From: CAZSAL01 sp964604825
GTDB lineage: Bacteria; Elusimicrobiota; Elusimicrobia; 2-01-FULL-59-12
Length of the DNA stretch: 30,898 bases
Direction: 5' to 3'
NCBI GenBank assembly: GCA_964604825.1
Contig: CAZSAL010000033.1
Span: 1 to 30,898 of the forward strand
In this document: piece by piece, positions 15,239-22,043 of the stretch
Numbering within the stretch: position 1 is the stretch's first letter
How the letters are laid out: every line of letters starts with the position of its first letter
Position numbers and translations under genes: made by a program
The notes under the pieces: model-generated
Told to the model about the DNA's origin: nothing
Database searches by the model: none
Seen by the model: the letters and a program-made list of their open reading frames with translations, nothing else

Positions 15239-16051
15239 ATGAACCGCGTTTCTGGCATAAGTAATAAGGCTCGTTCTCGCCTTGCGCTCCTCCTGCGCAA
15301 GACGCAGGGCACAATCGCCACCAGCGAGGCTGCAAAGATCCTGAACTTATCAGCAGCTGAGGCGGCAAAAACTATGGCGCGTCTCGCGGAGAAGGGCTGG
15401 ATATCGCGCGTAAAGCGCGGACTTTATGTGCCCGTTCCTGTCGAATCGTCTACAACTGAGCCAGCTTTGCAAGACCCGTGGCTCATCGCACAAAGGCTTT
15501 TTGCTCCTTGTTATATCGGTGGTTGGAGCGCGGCCGAATATTGGCAGCTGACGGAACAGTTTTTTCAGCGAATCGTCGCCATCACCACCCGAAAGCAAAG
15601 AAACCGCGAGGTGGCGATGCGTGGCGTCTCATTTTTGATCAAGACGATTTCTCCCGACGCACTCTTCGGCACCCTGCCGGTATGGCGAGGAAGTCTCCGT
15701 ATTGATGTCTCTGATTCCAGTCGTACCATCATCGACATCCTGGATGACCCGCGTCTTGGTGGTGGAATTCAGCATGTTTCCGACATTCTGGCCGAATACC
15801 TCAAGTCCGATCAAAAAAACACAAAACTTCTGATCGACTATGGTGACCGCCTTGGGAATCGAACGGTCTTCAAGCGTCTTGGCTTCCTGATGTCCCGGCT
15901 CGCTCCAGAAGACAAAGAATTTCTAGACGCTTGCAGAAAGCGGCTGAGCAAAGGATACTCTCCGCTTGATCCTGCACTACCCAAAGAAAAAATTGTCCGT
16001 GCCTGGCGGCTATGGGTCCCAGCCTACTGGACCGGTAAGAAAATCGCATGA
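15239..16051 (+). CDS. abiEi: AbiEi-type antitoxin (type IV TA), transcriptional repressor
   Basis: About 270 residues from the chosen start. The N-terminal part has the winged-helix of AbiEi antitoxins: LLRKTQGTIATSEAAKILNLSAAEAAKTMARLAEKGWISRVKRGLYVPVP. The next part (WLIAQRLFAPCYIGGWSAAEYWQL, then TIIDILDDPRLGGGIQHVSDIL) is the AbiEi C-terminal fold. In type IV systems the antitoxin counters the nucleotidyltransferase toxin and represses the operon. An upstream in-frame ATG at 15200 is also open, but it would sit about 14 bases after the -10 box; the ATG at 15239 has GGAAGG upstream and gives a family-like N-terminus. It overlaps the toxin gene by 4 bases (ATGA). The antitoxin looks intact. 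Confidence 0.85.
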   Translation: MNRVSGISNKARSRLALLLRKTQGTIATSEAAKILNLSAAEAAKTMARLAEKGWISRVKRGLYVPVPVESSTTEPALQDPWLIAQRLFAPCYIGGWSAAEYWQLTEQFFQRIVAITTRKQRNREVAMRGVSFLIKTISPDALFGTLPVWRGSLRIDVSDSSRTIIDILDDPRLGGGIQHVSDILAEYLKSDQKNTKLLIDYGDRLGNRTVFKRLGFLMSRLAPEDKEFLDACRKRLSKGYSPLDPALPKEKIVRAWRLWVPAYWTGKKIA

Positions 16052-17123
16052 TCGAAGTCCGCGAAATTCAGCAGATAGCGACGGACCTTGGTCTTCAAGT
16101 CCAGGTGGTCGAAAAGGATTACGCATTAGGATGGCTCCTGGCGGGTATCTCTCAGCATCCGGCGCTTAAAGACTCATGGGTTTTCAAAGGCGGCACCTGC
16201 CTGAAGAAGTGCTACTTTGAGACCTATCGTTTCTCAGAAGACCTAGACTTCACGCTGACTGAACCCTCACATCTCGATCCGGCATTTTTGCGCCAAACCT
16301 TCGCCGAGATCGGCGCCTGGCTTTATGAACAATGCGGCTTACAGATGCCTCCCAATCTTTTCGATTTTGACGTTCATCCTGATCCCGACAAGCGGTATGT
16401 GTTGGGGAAAGTCGGCTATATAGGGCCGCGGCAAAACCCGCGCGGAAGCATCCCCAAAATCAAACTCGACTTGACCAGTAACGAACTACTCGTCATGGGG
16501 CCTGTCATGCGCGAAGTGTATCACCCTTATTCCGATGCCCCCGCCGGCTCGAGGGATTCTTTGATTGGCTCCTTGCCGGTAAAGTTCAGCCAGTCCCTCC
16601 ACCCATGCCCGTCGCTGCCGGGACCGGAGCGGAAGTCTGGACTCCGCCGCGTATCGGATTGGCGTTCAATATATCGATTCCCATCGAGCGCATTCGCATG
16701 GCCGCATCAAACCGGGTCTGCGTGAATCTCGGCTACCACGGACGGGAGAGAATTGTTGAACCCTATTCCTTCCGGCAGAGCCGAGACGGGAATCGACTGT
16801 TCCTTGGTTTTGAACGGGATGCCGCAGCGATCCGAAGCTACTCGCTTTCAAAAATCGAGTCGGTCCAGGTGACGAATGAACCCTACTCCCCCCGGTACCC
16901 GGTCGAAATTGATGTCGAGGGGCCACTGCGCATGCCAGGGATTGAGCGCCCAAGAGTGATTCACACTAACCCGTCCGTCAGACCGGCATATATCGTCGAA
17001 TGCAGATTCTGCAGCCGTCAATTCAGACGATATCGTCAGACCACCATTCTTCGTCCTCACAAGGACAAAGCTGGCTATGACTGTCGCGGAAGGGCCGGCA
17101 TTGTAGTGAATACTGCGTATTAA
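16048..17123 (+). pseudogene. abiEii: AbiEii-type nucleotidyltransferase toxin, internally deleted and frameshifted
   Basis: The 5' part (16048 to about 16549) encodes a good AbiEii start: VVEKDYALGWLLAGI, FKGGTCLKKCYFETYRFSEDLDFTL (nucleotidyltransferase GG(S/T) and DxD motifs), ending VMREVYHPYSDAPAG. After about 16550 this frame turns to unlike protein, while another frame takes over with EGFFDWLLAGKVQPVPPP, a WYL-like segment (MAASNRVCVNLGYHGRERIVEPYSF) and a zinc-ribbon-like end CRFC...HKDKAGYDC. In intact long AbiEii proteins these two parts are joined through the helical segment carrying a (F/V)xEKxRAL-type motif, which is missing. So a deletion of a few hundred bases plus a frame change near 16545-16551 probably killed the toxin. 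The antitoxin upstream is intact. Confidence 0.8.
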
Positions 17124-17141
17124 CAGACGAGGTCAATATTT

Positions 17142-17411
17142 ATGGACTACGACACAGAAAAAGTAGATGAACTGGCGTTGGACGCAATCCGCGCTCAGAT
17201 AAAGAGCCCTCAATGGCGGGAAATGGTCCGACCTGCGCTGGAAGGCATGAGGGATGGTGAGGCGTTCCGCGCCACCTACCATGTCTGGACAATTCCGGGC
17301 TTTGGAAAAGAAATCGCCCCGGCCCCGTATTTTGCACAGGCCCCGGGGCGACTCCAATCACTTAAGTACGTAGCGGGGGCCGGACTTGAACCGGCGACCT
17401 ACAGCTTATGA
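17142..17411 (+). CDS. Doubtful ORF running into the tRNA gene
   Basis: There is a plausible start (GAGG 9 bases before ATG 17142), and the first residues MDYDTEKVDEL resemble the opening of DUF6429-type small proteins. The end, however, is antisense to a terminator hairpin and to tRNA-Met, giving the well-known artefact VAGAGLEPATYSL. At best the first 55 codons are a gene fragment truncated at the tRNA-side boundary. Confidence 0.2.
   Translation: MDYDTEKVDELALDAIRAQIKSPQWREMVRPALEGMRDGEAFRATYHVWTIPGFGKEIAPAPYFAQAPGRLQSLKYVAGAGLEPATYSL
17304..17351 (-). terminator. Rho-independent terminator after tRNA-Met
   Basis: On the minus strand TCGCCCCG pairs perfectly with CGGGGCGA (plus-strand positions 17344-17351 and 17314-17321). 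It is followed by TTTCTTTTCC. It lies 20 bases past the tRNA 3' end and would stop transcription from the tRNA and integrase side. Confidence 0.65.
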
Positions 17412-17444
17412 AGCTGCCGCTCTAACCAGCTGAGCTACCCCGCC
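17371..17444 (-). tRNA. tRNA-Met (anticodon CAT)
   Basis: 74 bases fold as a full cloverleaf on the minus strand. The acceptor stem is GGCGGGG/CCCCGCT, the D arm GCTC...GAGC, the anticodon arm GCAGC-TTCATAA-GCTGT, and the T arm GCCGG-TTCAAGT-CCGGC. The CAT anticodon and GGCGGGGTAGCTC start fit elongator tRNA-Met; tRNA-Ile2 with a lysidine-modified CAT cannot be fully excluded. CCA is not encoded. It sits between two accessory blocks: the integrase gene ends 8 bases from its 5' end, and its 3' 11 bases recur at 10690. Confidence 0.93.
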
Positions 17445-17452
17445 AAAAACGT

Positions 17453-18625
17453 CTACTTATCAACAACATTTGCAAATTCTTTTTCTTCAATTTTAGAAGG
17501 CATGTGGTCACTTTTGTGGTCACTTTGCACTGCCGCTGGCTCGTCTTTCGGGGGTTGATATAGCCCTCCGAGGATCCGTCCGGCAGCTTGGAGATTCTCA
17601 GCCCGCAGCCCCAAGTAGCGCTCTGTTGTACTGACTGTCGCATGTCCTAACATAGCTGAAATCGTCTTCAGAGGCACTCCGTGATCATGCAGCGCAGTGG
17701 CCGCTGTCCGCCGCAAATCCCGAAACTGCAACCCAGGCAATCCGGCGCGGCGGGCAATCTTAGGCCATCGCAAATGGAAACCGCTGAAATCCAAAATCTG
17801 ATTTCCGGGCGCCGACCGGATCAATTCCCACATGGGTTCTGTTATGGGCACATAATAGTTGATACCCGTCTTCGTTTGAACACCACGGAATTCATTGGCC
17901 TTGGCGTTGATCTTCTCCTTGGTCAACTGCTTCAAATCTTCCAAACGCAGCGGGGCGTTCATCTCGGCCCGGATAATACGCCGCATCCGCTGATCGGCGC
18001 AGCGCCACAACATTTCAAATTCTTCCTGGCTAAGTAATCTGGATCGAACAAACCTCAGTTCGTCGGCTTTTTCAACCAGGGAACCCGGATTTTCCTCGGG
18101 CAGTTTGACATGCTTCGGAATCTGGCCGATCTTGCGCCACTGCCTGAGCTTATTGAAAAGGCTCGTGATAACCGTATGCTCACGGTTAACAGTGCTGTCC
18201 TTGACTTCTTGTTTCGAGCGGTCTCTCCGATACTCTTTGACGTCCAAATACGTGATCGTATCCACGTAGCGGCCCGCCCACGCTTTCTTAATATATCCGA
18301 GATTGCGTACAAACTGCTTGATTCCCTTTTTGCTCTCGCGATTAGAACCGTGCAGTTTGTGGTAAAGCTCACAGGCGTCCTCAATGGTCATCTGCTCCGA
18401 AGGCCGCTCAATCCCCAAAGTCCCAAGCCGCTGTTGATCCCGCATTTGATATAGCTTGGCAATAGCGCGATCCACAACATCGGGATCATCAAAGCGGCCA
18501 ATGGGTTTCTTAAAGAGCCGCCCATCCTGCTTGATCCGGACAAAAACATAATTTCTGGTTTTATCCAGGTATATGCCCGCAGGCAGAAAACGGCCTCTAA
18601 ATTTCTTGCGCATCGGAGTCAACAT
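17453..18625 (-). CDS. Tyrosine recombinase (phage-type integrase)
   Basis: About 390 residues from the ATG at 18625; the frame stays open to a TTG at 18658 that would overlap the excisionase gene. N-terminal arm-binding part (RFLPAGIYLDKTRNYVFVRIKQDGRLFKKPIGRFDD), a core-binding SAM-like domain near residues 90-185, then the catalytic domain. In numbering from 18658, the catalytic set is R238 (NAPLRLEDL), K263 (QTKTG), R316 (QFRDLRRT), H339 (MLGHA) and Y348 (TERYLGL). The usual His of the HxLR box is Arg (R313), a variation known in some integrases. The C-terminal tail has a short repeat (SDHKSDH). It is expected to integrate and excise the element at tRNA-Met. Confidence 0.9.
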   Translation of the reverse strand: MLTPMRKKFRGRFLPAGIYLDKTRNYVFVRIKQDGRLFKKPIGRFDDPDVVDRAIAKLYQMRDQQRLGTLGIERPSEQMTIEDACELYHKLHGSNRESKKGIKQFVRNLGYIKKAWAGRYVDTITYLDVKEYRRDRSKQEVKDSTVNREHTVITSLFNKLRQWRKIGQIPKHVKLPEENPGSLVEKADELRFVRSRLLSQEEFEMLWRCADQRMRRIIRAEMNAPLRLEDLKQLTKEKINAKANEFRGVQTKTGINYYVPITEPMWELIRSAPGNQILDFSGFHLRWPKIARRAGLPGLQFRDLRRTAATALHDHGVPLKTISAMLGHATVSTTERYLGLRAENLQAAGRILGGLYQPPKDEPAAVQSDHKSDHMPSKIEEKEFANVVDK

Positions 18626-18642
18626 TTTACAAAAGTTGATCG

Positions 18643-18879
18643 CTACGCCGCCCGACAATTTACGTCAATTGTTGTCGGACGCACCCTGCGTCTGTTATAC
18701 CAAGACCGAACCTCTTTTAAGTTAAAGCGAACTAGGCCGCCGAGTTTGTGATAAGGCAGTGGGTCCATATTGGGCGACTTCCGATCTCTATACAACCAGT
18801 CCCAGATCGTCCTTTGAGAAACGTCAATCATTCTGCTCAATGTCTTTACAGACACCAACTCCTGTTCGATGTTATTCAT
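18643..18879 (-). CDS. Excisionase-like HTH protein (AlpA/MerR-type)
   Basis: A protein of 78 residues. LVSVKTLSRMIDVSQRTIWDWLYRDRKSP is a helix-turn-helix of the excisionase/AlpA type (helix_turn_helix_17), followed by HKLGGLVRFNLKEVRSWYNRRR, the wing that ends most such DNA-binding proteins. Such proteins bend att DNA to favour excision or control the integrase gene. Its stop is just before the integrase ATG at 18625 (17 bases), and AGGA lies just before its own start. Position directly upstream of the integrase supports the call. Confidence 0.82.
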   Translation of the reverse strand: MNNIEQELVSVKTLSRMIDVSQRTIWDWLYRDRKSPNMDPLPYHKLGGLVRFNLKEVRSWYNRRRVRPTTIDVNCRAA

Positions 18880-18882
18880 TTC

Positions 18883-18984
18883 CTATTCTCCCGTTTTACG
18901 ATTTTTATACCAATAAGCCAGTTCTTCCATCCGCCCGAAATAGACGGCGTGCCGGAACGGAGGGCGGATAGAGCGCCGCGTCAT
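18883..18984 (-). CDS. 33-residue ORF coupled to the relaxase gene
   Basis: ATG at 18984 overlaps the relaxase stop as ATGA, with GGAG upstream, and the frame ends 3 bases before the excisionase ATG. The product starts MTRRSIRPPFRHAVYFGRM and ends YKNRKTGE; it is basic and aromatic. It fills the gap between two genes exactly, which argues for a real small protein. Family and role unknown. Confidence 0.45.
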   Translation of the reverse strand: MTRRSIRPPFRHAVYFGRMEELAYWYKNRKTGE

Positions 18985-19964
18985 AGTTCCATCTCCATTC
19001 CCCGGTCTTTGGTTTTCTGCTGCACTCTGATTTTTGTCTTCTCCAATATCATCTGCCGCCGCGTCTTCGGCCTGGGCATGATTCTGGCGAAGCGTTCCAG
19101 ATCAGCCACAGCTTTCAAATATTTCTGCAGTTCCCCTGGGTCCTGGCGAATTTTCTCCTGGGCTGCCGTAGCACGAAGCTTCTGGGCATATTCCAAATAA
19201 GTTCTTCTTTCCCGCTCATTGCGTTCGCGCATGGCCTTTTCCCAGGGCCTTTCGCGTACAAAACCTCGATTAAGTTCGGATAAAAGCTCCCTGGCAGTCT
19301 GCTTGTCAATATCGGGAATGATCCCTTTTTGGCGCAATCGATAAACGGCCTGCCGGTCAGCCTTCCGGCCAACACCTCTTGCAGCGCGCGGCGAAGCGGC
19401 CAGACGAACACCCTGTTCCCTGGCCGCCTCAGCAAAGATTTCCCGCAGCTTGTAGAGTTCCGGCTTATTCAGCCGCAGCTTCTTATCCTTTTCCCGTCCG
19501 CGCATTTTAACCACCATATGCGCATGCGGATGGCTCTTATCTTCATGGATGCCAAAGACCCATTCGCAATCAGGGAAAGCTCTGGCTCCCACCGTACGAA
19601 CTGATGCGCGGAGAGCCTCTACTTTGGAATCTTGCGGCATGGAAAACACCATGTGTACCGCGTCCCTGCTCCTGGCGCTGTTGTCAAAATCTCTGGACCA
19701 GTTCGAGATCAGCGCCTTGCCTTGCTCTCGATCCAGGATTCGTTCCCCGGACTCAGTTTCAAGCTCCAGCTTTCCCTGCCGGCTGATGTAATCCACCATC
19801 CCCTGGACGCGTCCCATTCCATGAGCGTAGCTTGCCACTTTGACGACTGCCTGCTTTACACCTCGCGCGGCGCGCAATCGTTCCATTAAAGGCAGGCGAA
19901 TGGAGAAATCCCGCCCCTTCACCATCCGTGCCCGGCCAAGTTCAAGAAGCGGTTTATCCGCCAT
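18981..19964 (-). CDS. Relaxase, MobA/VirD2 type (MOBP-like)
   Basis: A protein of 327 residues. The metal-binding histidine motif is HEDKSHPHAHMVVKM (H140, H145, H147, H149, with D142). A candidate nicking tyrosine is Y46 (VASYAHGMGRVQGMVDYISRQGK, with Y59 the alternative). After the about 180-residue catalytic domain comes a basic, coiled-coil tail (RNERERRTYLEYAQKLRATAAQEK). Relaxases nick one strand at oriT and lead it into a recipient cell. A matching oriT with a VirD2/RP4-type nic sequence lies upstream at 20377-20449. MobC precedes it with an 11-base overlap. Compared with large plasmid relaxases it lacks a primase or helicase part, as expected for a mobilizable element. Confidence 0.88.
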   Translation of the reverse strand: MADKPLLELGRARMVKGRDFSIRLPLMERLRAARGVKQAVVKVASYAHGMGRVQGMVDYISRQGKLELETESGERILDREQGKALISNWSRDFDNSARSRDAVHMVFSMPQDSKVEALRASVRTVGARAFPDCEWVFGIHEDKSHPHAHMVVKMRGREKDKKLRLNKPELYKLREIFAEAAREQGVRLAASPRAARGVGRKADRQAVYRLRQKGIIPDIDKQTARELLSELNRGFVRERPWEKAMRERNERERRTYLEYAQKLRATAAQEKIRQDPGELQKYLKAVADLERFARIMPRPKTRRQMILEKTKIRVQQKTKDRGMEMEL

Positions 19965-20343
19965 AGTTCACCCATCGCTGCCGGGACCGCATAACCACTT
20001 CCAGCAGCTCCTTTTCCAGCTTAACTATTTGATCCCGGACCGATTCCAGTAGTGCAATATCCACCTGGCCACCATTGAGCTGGCCGCTATGAAACGCGCG
20101 CACCAGTTGGTTCAAGTTACGCCCGATCGCCCCCACTTGAAATGTGGTCTCGCGAAAAGCCTGCAAGTCATTGATCAACAGGTCCGGCCCCTGACCTATG
20201 GCCTCCCGAATCACCTTACGCAGGAACCGGGCGCCGTTAGTTTCGAGCTTCGCCAGGACAAGCATGAACCCCTGGTATTCGTCCTGGCTGAGCCGCGTTT
20301 TCACAAAACGCCACGGTGTTTCTGCTTCGGCATTTTCATCCAT
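19954..20343 (-). CDS. MobC-like relaxosome accessory protein
   Basis: About 129 residues from the ATG at 20343, chosen because AGGAG lies 8 bases before it (the frame is open to a GTG at 20361). The N-terminal RFVKTRLSQDEYQGFMLVLAKL looks like the ribbon-helix-helix type start of relaxosome proteins, and FQVGAIGRNLNQLVRAFHSGQ is the hallmark MobC segment (GxNLNQ(L/I)xR). MobC proteins bind oriT next to nic and help the relaxase open the strands. It overlaps the relaxase gene and directly follows oriT. Confidence 0.85.
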   Translation of the reverse strand: MDENAEAETPWRFVKTRLSQDEYQGFMLVLAKLETNGARFLRKVIREAIGQGPDLLINDLQAFRETTFQVGAIGRNLNQLVRAFHSGQLNGGQVDIALLESVRDQIVKLEKELLEVVMRSRQRWVNYGG

Positions 20344-20376
20344 GTTATGGCTCCTGTTCACAATTATTATTGGTCA

Positions 20377-20449
20377 GCAATGAGGGTGAAGGCAGGGCCG
20401 CCAGGCGAGCAAGGCCACACCTTGCGTATCCTGCCAAAACCCTCATTGC
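20377..20449 (+). other. oriT: oriT with nested inverted repeats and MOBP-type nic site
   Basis: Three nested inverted repeats: GCAATGAGGGT (20377-20387) with ACCCTCATTGC (20439-20449); GGCAGG (20391-20396) with CCTGCC (20430-20435); and a hairpin GCAAGG-ccaca-CCTTGC (20409-20425). Right after the inner hairpin stands GTATCCTGCC. The core ATCCTG|C is the nic consensus of the RP4/VirD2 (MOBP) class and resembles T-DNA borders; the expected nick is between 20433 and 20434. It lies just upstream of mobC and a VirD2-type relaxase gene. All repeats are exact in the sequence; the nick position is by analogy. Confidence 0.82.
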
Positions 20450-20504
20450 ACAAAAGGCCACATTCTCGACTCTGATCGAACGCGTTAACTTATACGGCGA
20501 GTTT

Positions 20505-20750
20505 CTACCCCTTAACTGGTTGGCACTCGGTGTTTTCACAACCAGAAGCCTCCTTGTTTTCTGCGGCATGCACCTGTGAAACACCCAGGAACTTTTCCAG
20601 AGCCCGCTCCTGCCACCGAAGCGCCCTGCGCTGTTCATCCAGCCTTAAGCGCTGTGCCCTGATCGAGTCCAGCCTTTCCTGAATCCGGTAGGTCATCTCA
20701 AATGCGTTCTTGTAGAGGATTGTTTGTCCTGCTATTTCCAGTTTCAACAT
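20505..20750 (-). CDS. Small coiled-coil protein upstream of oriT
   Basis: 81 residues from the ATG at 20750 (GGGAG about 9 bases upstream; the frame is open to 20798 but a second copy of this gene start shows the same ATG). The start MLKLEIAGQTILYKNAF is followed by a strongly charged helix (YRIQERLDSIRAQRLRLDEQRRALRWQERALEKFL) that should form a coiled coil. The last 25 residues are polar. I do not recognise the family. Its place between oriT and duplicated leaders suggests a relaxosome, copy-control or regulatory role, but nothing proves it. Confidence 0.5.
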   Translation of the reverse strand: MLKLEIAGQTILYKNAFEMTYRIQERLDSIRAQRLRLDEQRRALRWQERALEKFLGVSQVHAAENKEASGCENTECQPVKG

Positions 20751-20777
20751 ATTCACACGCTCCCTTCGTATAGTGAG
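20681..20777 (-). repeat. Direct repeat copy A (leader plus gene start)
   Basis: About 97 bases including the ribosome site and first 23 codons of the 81-residue ORF. It is repeated at 21126-21220 with about 85% identity; most differences fall in wobble positions or the leader. Confidence 0.85.
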
Positions 20778-20956
20778 TGACATTCGAGGCCAAAACATTA
20801 CAGGAAAAATGAAAAGCTCGACGGTAAATTATTTTGGGAAGTTGAGGCTTTTCAGCGCTCAATTCTGAGGCCTGAAGATAGCGCTGCCCCTCTGCCAGGC
20901 TGCTGCTCTTTGAACCCCGTACTATGACCAGATTGCCCGTAGTCATGCCTTCATGT

Positions 20957-21358
20957 CCTCTATATATGAGCGCCGATACCCCCCTAAAACGTTCACGGAA
21001 AAATGAAAATATCGAAGACAAATCTCGTTTAAGAAATACCACTTTTAAACGCTCCCTGACCGAGCTTGCAGCAGCTGCCCTTTCACCATTCGGCTGCTTC
21101 GACGCCCCCATCGAACCCCTTACGTGAATCTGGTAGGTCATCTCAAATGCGTTCTTATAGAGAATCGTTTGTCCGGCCAGTTCCAGTTTCAACATACTCA
21201 CACTCCCTTCATACAGTTAGTACGAGTTCCCTTAAAAACCTTCCCAAAAAAATGAAAAGATCGAAGGAAAATCCCGTTCTGCAATCCCCACTTTCCATCC
21301 CTTCAGAATCTCCTTGCAGCCCGGGTTCCAGAATCATTTCTGCCTCTATATATGAGCG
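20957..21358. repeat. 16-base repeat pair CCTCTATATATGAGCG
   Basis: Exact copies at 20957-20972 and 21343-21358. A second motif, aaaaatgaaaa(g/t).tcga, occurs three times (20803-20821, 20997-21017, 21246-21267). These belong to the same duplicated leader region upstream of the mobilization genes. On the minus strand the 16-mer reads CGCTCATATATAGAGG and could contain a -10 box or a protein site. Confidence 0.6.
21126..21220 (-). repeat. Direct repeat copy B; truncated second copy of the small gene
   Basis: Encodes MLKLELAGQTILYKNAF and a few more matching residues from the ATG at 21195, with GGGAG upstream. It then runs into unrelated codons through to copy A (open to 20698). So it looks like a duplicated gene whose body was lost, or a duplicated leader peptide. 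Substitutions are mostly silent, which suggests the 5' part was kept under protein-level selection for a time. Confidence 0.7.
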
Positions 21359-22043
21359 TCGCGAAACCCGAAATTGTTACAGCAGCAGCTATCAAAAAAT
21401 AGAGGAAATGAACGGTATTTTCAGATGGAATCTGTTCCAAAAATAGTTGGAAAAAGTCCACATTCCTTTGCTTCCTTTCGCCCAGAGCCATCCCTGGGTT
21501 ATTGCGCTTCTTGACAGGCCTTCACCATATAGAGACAGAAGGGTTCGAAAAGTTTTTGTCTCCGACGAAAAATATTTTGAATCCACAAGGGACTTCGATG
21601 AGGTTGGCCGGCAAAAGATTGGTGGGGATTCTGGCTAGCCCCTACTGCGCTGGACTGAGATCGGTTCTACATGAACCCCGCCAAATTTGGACGATCTCCC
21701 TGCCGGAGGCTGATGTCCCGGTTCAATCGAGATCGTGCGTTTTTTGACCGCGAAACACACAGAAGCGGCAAACGGAGAAACGTAGTGATCTATTGGCGCA
21801 ATATAATTGAGTTATTGAAAGCAATTTTTTCTGCCAACCTATGGCAGTCAACGGTGATCGGTAGGGAAACAGTTGAAGGGCAGATTTTAAGGTACGGGTT
21901 TGCGGGCGGCCTAAGGCCGATGAGTAACTGGCCGCAGGTCGTTTACCTTTTGAAATAGGAGAAATGAGGGATGAGGCGAGTTTGCTATGGCACGGGAAAT
22001 GCACTACTTTTCAGCTGGGTGACAGGCGCCGTGCCCTGCGGAT
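21221..22043. other. 823 bases without a confident gene
   Basis: Lies between the cyclase-like gene and the duplicated leader. It holds one 16-base repeat copy (21343) and a 42-codon minus-strand frame (about 21212-21337, starting MILEPGLQGDSEG) that precedes copy B. ORFs on either strand here look unlike protein. It could be leader RNA, replication or regulatory DNA, or decayed sequence. Confidence 0.35.

Larger units (their letters stand above)
10690..17381. mobile_element. Putative defence island between core operon and tRNA-Met
   Basis: The limits are set by the 11-base tRNA 3' end copy and the tRNA itself. Genes inside point the other way from the core genes and are all of accessory type: DUF4062-ATPase, TOTE-type primase-helicase, AbiEi, broken AbiEii. 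No integrase lies inside, so if it was mobile it has lost its own recombinase or is moved in trans. A terminator-like hairpin next to the tRNA 3' end could be native sequence and weakens the boundary claim. Confidence 0.4.

Noticed and set aside
17310..17411. Protein end VAGAGLEPATYSL on the plus strand
   Set aside because: It is the antisense reading of tRNA-Met and its terminator, a known annotation artefact, so the 89-residue frame is not trusted beyond its first half.
20698..21201. 167-residue protein on the minus strand
   Set aside because: Only its first 23 residues match the duplicated gene start. The rest reads through leader sequence and the out-of-frame second copy, so it is treated as a truncated copy, not an intact gene.
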